Shown here piece by piece: positions 7,688-8,093 of a stretch of DNA of 8,093 nt. The notes beneath the pieces were generated by a model. It saw only the letters and a list, made by a program, of their open reading frames with translations, searched no databases and was not told where the DNA came from. Numbering within the stretch: the first letter of the stretch is position 1; each line of letters starts with the position of its first letter. This stretch comes from Pseudomonadota bacterium (GTDB taxonomy: Bacteria > Pseudomonadota > Gammaproteobacteria > Acidiferrobacterales > Acidiferrobacteraceae), in contig JAJYPQ010000158.1 of assembly GCA_021795255.1 (NCBI GenBank), positions 1 to 8,093 on the forward strand, written 5' to 3'. A program made the translations under genes and the position numbers.

Positions 7688-8093
7688 CTAGCCTCCGATG
7701 GCCTGCCAGTGGGCGGCGCCGGGGGGCACGATCGGCAAGGCCTGCTCGCGCGCATCCACCGGCACGCGCACAAGGCACGGTCCTGGGGTCGTCAATATGT
7801 CCGACCAGAAATCCCGGCCCGCGCCCGCGTCGCCAGTATCAAAGGCCGGTATCCCAAACCCACGGGCGACGGTCACGTAATCGGCGGCCTGCTCGAAGCG
7901 CGAACCAAACCCGGGCGATGCATAGAACAACGCCTGCTGCTGGGCGACAAGCCCAAGCGACTGATTGTCGAGGACGATCACCTTCACGTTGACGTCCGCC
8001 TCGGCGGCCGTGGCGAGTTCCTGGATGTTCATCAAAAGCCCGCCGTCACCCGTAAAACAGATCACCGGGACCTCAGGTCGGGCCTGGGCCGCG
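7688..8093 (-). CDS. Acetolactate synthase large-subunit-like, C-terminal part (cut by window edge)
   Basis: The 134 visible residues are the C-terminal, thiamine-diphosphate-binding domain of an acetolactate synthase-type enzyme, which condenses pyruvate with pyruvate or 2-oxobutyrate for branched-chain amino acid synthesis. CFTGDGGLLMNIQELATA holds the GDG start of the ThDP/Mg motif, and VIVLDNQSLGLVAQQQALFY about 25 residues on resembles the LDNQRLGMVRQWQ segment of E. coli IlvG. The ending VPPGAAHWQAI also fits the family (VPPGAS in IlvG). The frame is open through 8093, so the start lies outside the window; the GTG at 8065 is internal. The stop lies 90 bases upstream of the deaminase start on the same strand, so readthrough into the deaminase gene is possible. 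Other ThDP enzymes of the superfamily, such as glyoxylate carboligase or sulfoacetaldehyde acetyltransferase types, cannot be excluded from this fragment. Confidence 0.82.
   Translation of the reverse strand, partial: AAQARPEVPVICFTGDGGLLMNIQELATAAEADVNVKVIVLDNQSLGLVAQQQALFYASPGFGSRFEQAADYVTVARGFGIPAFDTGDAGAGRDFWSDILTTPGPCLVRVPVDAREQALPIVPPGAAHWQAIGG

Overview
The window looks like part of the chromosome of an autotrophic bacterium with moderately high GC, most likely a proteobacterium. Its centre is a red-type form I RuBisCO module: a CbbR-type LysR regulator (minus strand) divergent from cbbL-cbbS-cbbX (plus strand). Red-type RuBisCO with the CbbX activase, a class I fructose-bisphosphate aldolase and a Spy-like periplasmic protein would suit a chemolithoautotrophic proteobacterium, but nothing in the sequence fixes the genus.

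Layout. 1-480: 5' part of a class I fructose-bisphosphate aldolase gene (minus, cut by the window edge), with a sigma70-like promoter and a leader holding two Shine-Dalgarno-like sequences. 654-1502: YgiD/LigB-type aromatic ring dioxygenase (minus). 1503-1799: about 300 bases without an intact gene; a 27-codon stretch resembling a thioredoxin/glutaredoxin tail is the only hint of content. 1800-2300: exported Met/His-rich Spy/CpxP-like protein (minus). 2445-3356: cbbR (minus). 3357-3587: divergent control region with two LysR-type T-N11-A dyads. 3588-5060 cbbL, 5086-5520 cbbS, a strong hairpin-T4 element at 5532-5558, then 5615-6559 cbbX. 6560-7597: adenine deaminase-like gene (minus), tail to tail with cbbX with no base between the stop codons. 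7688-8093: 3' end of an acetolactate synthase large-subunit-like gene (minus, cut by the window edge).

How the genes work together. CbbR is expected to sense a Calvin-cycle metabolite and switch on cbbLSX. CbbL and CbbS form the L8S8 enzyme, and CbbX pulls inhibitory RuBP out of its active sites. The hairpin between cbbS and cbbX probably keeps activase output below that of the structural subunits. The aldolase could serve the same cycle but lies in a separate unit on the other strand. The dioxygenase, Spy-like, deaminase and acetolactate synthase genes have no evident link to CO2 fixation.

I see no tRNA, rRNA, CRISPR array, insertion sequence or phage gene, and no convincing undescribed multi-gene system. 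The most interesting points are the plastid (form ID)-like character of CbbL beside a bacterial (form IC)-like CbbS, and the architecture of the cbbR-cbbL control region.
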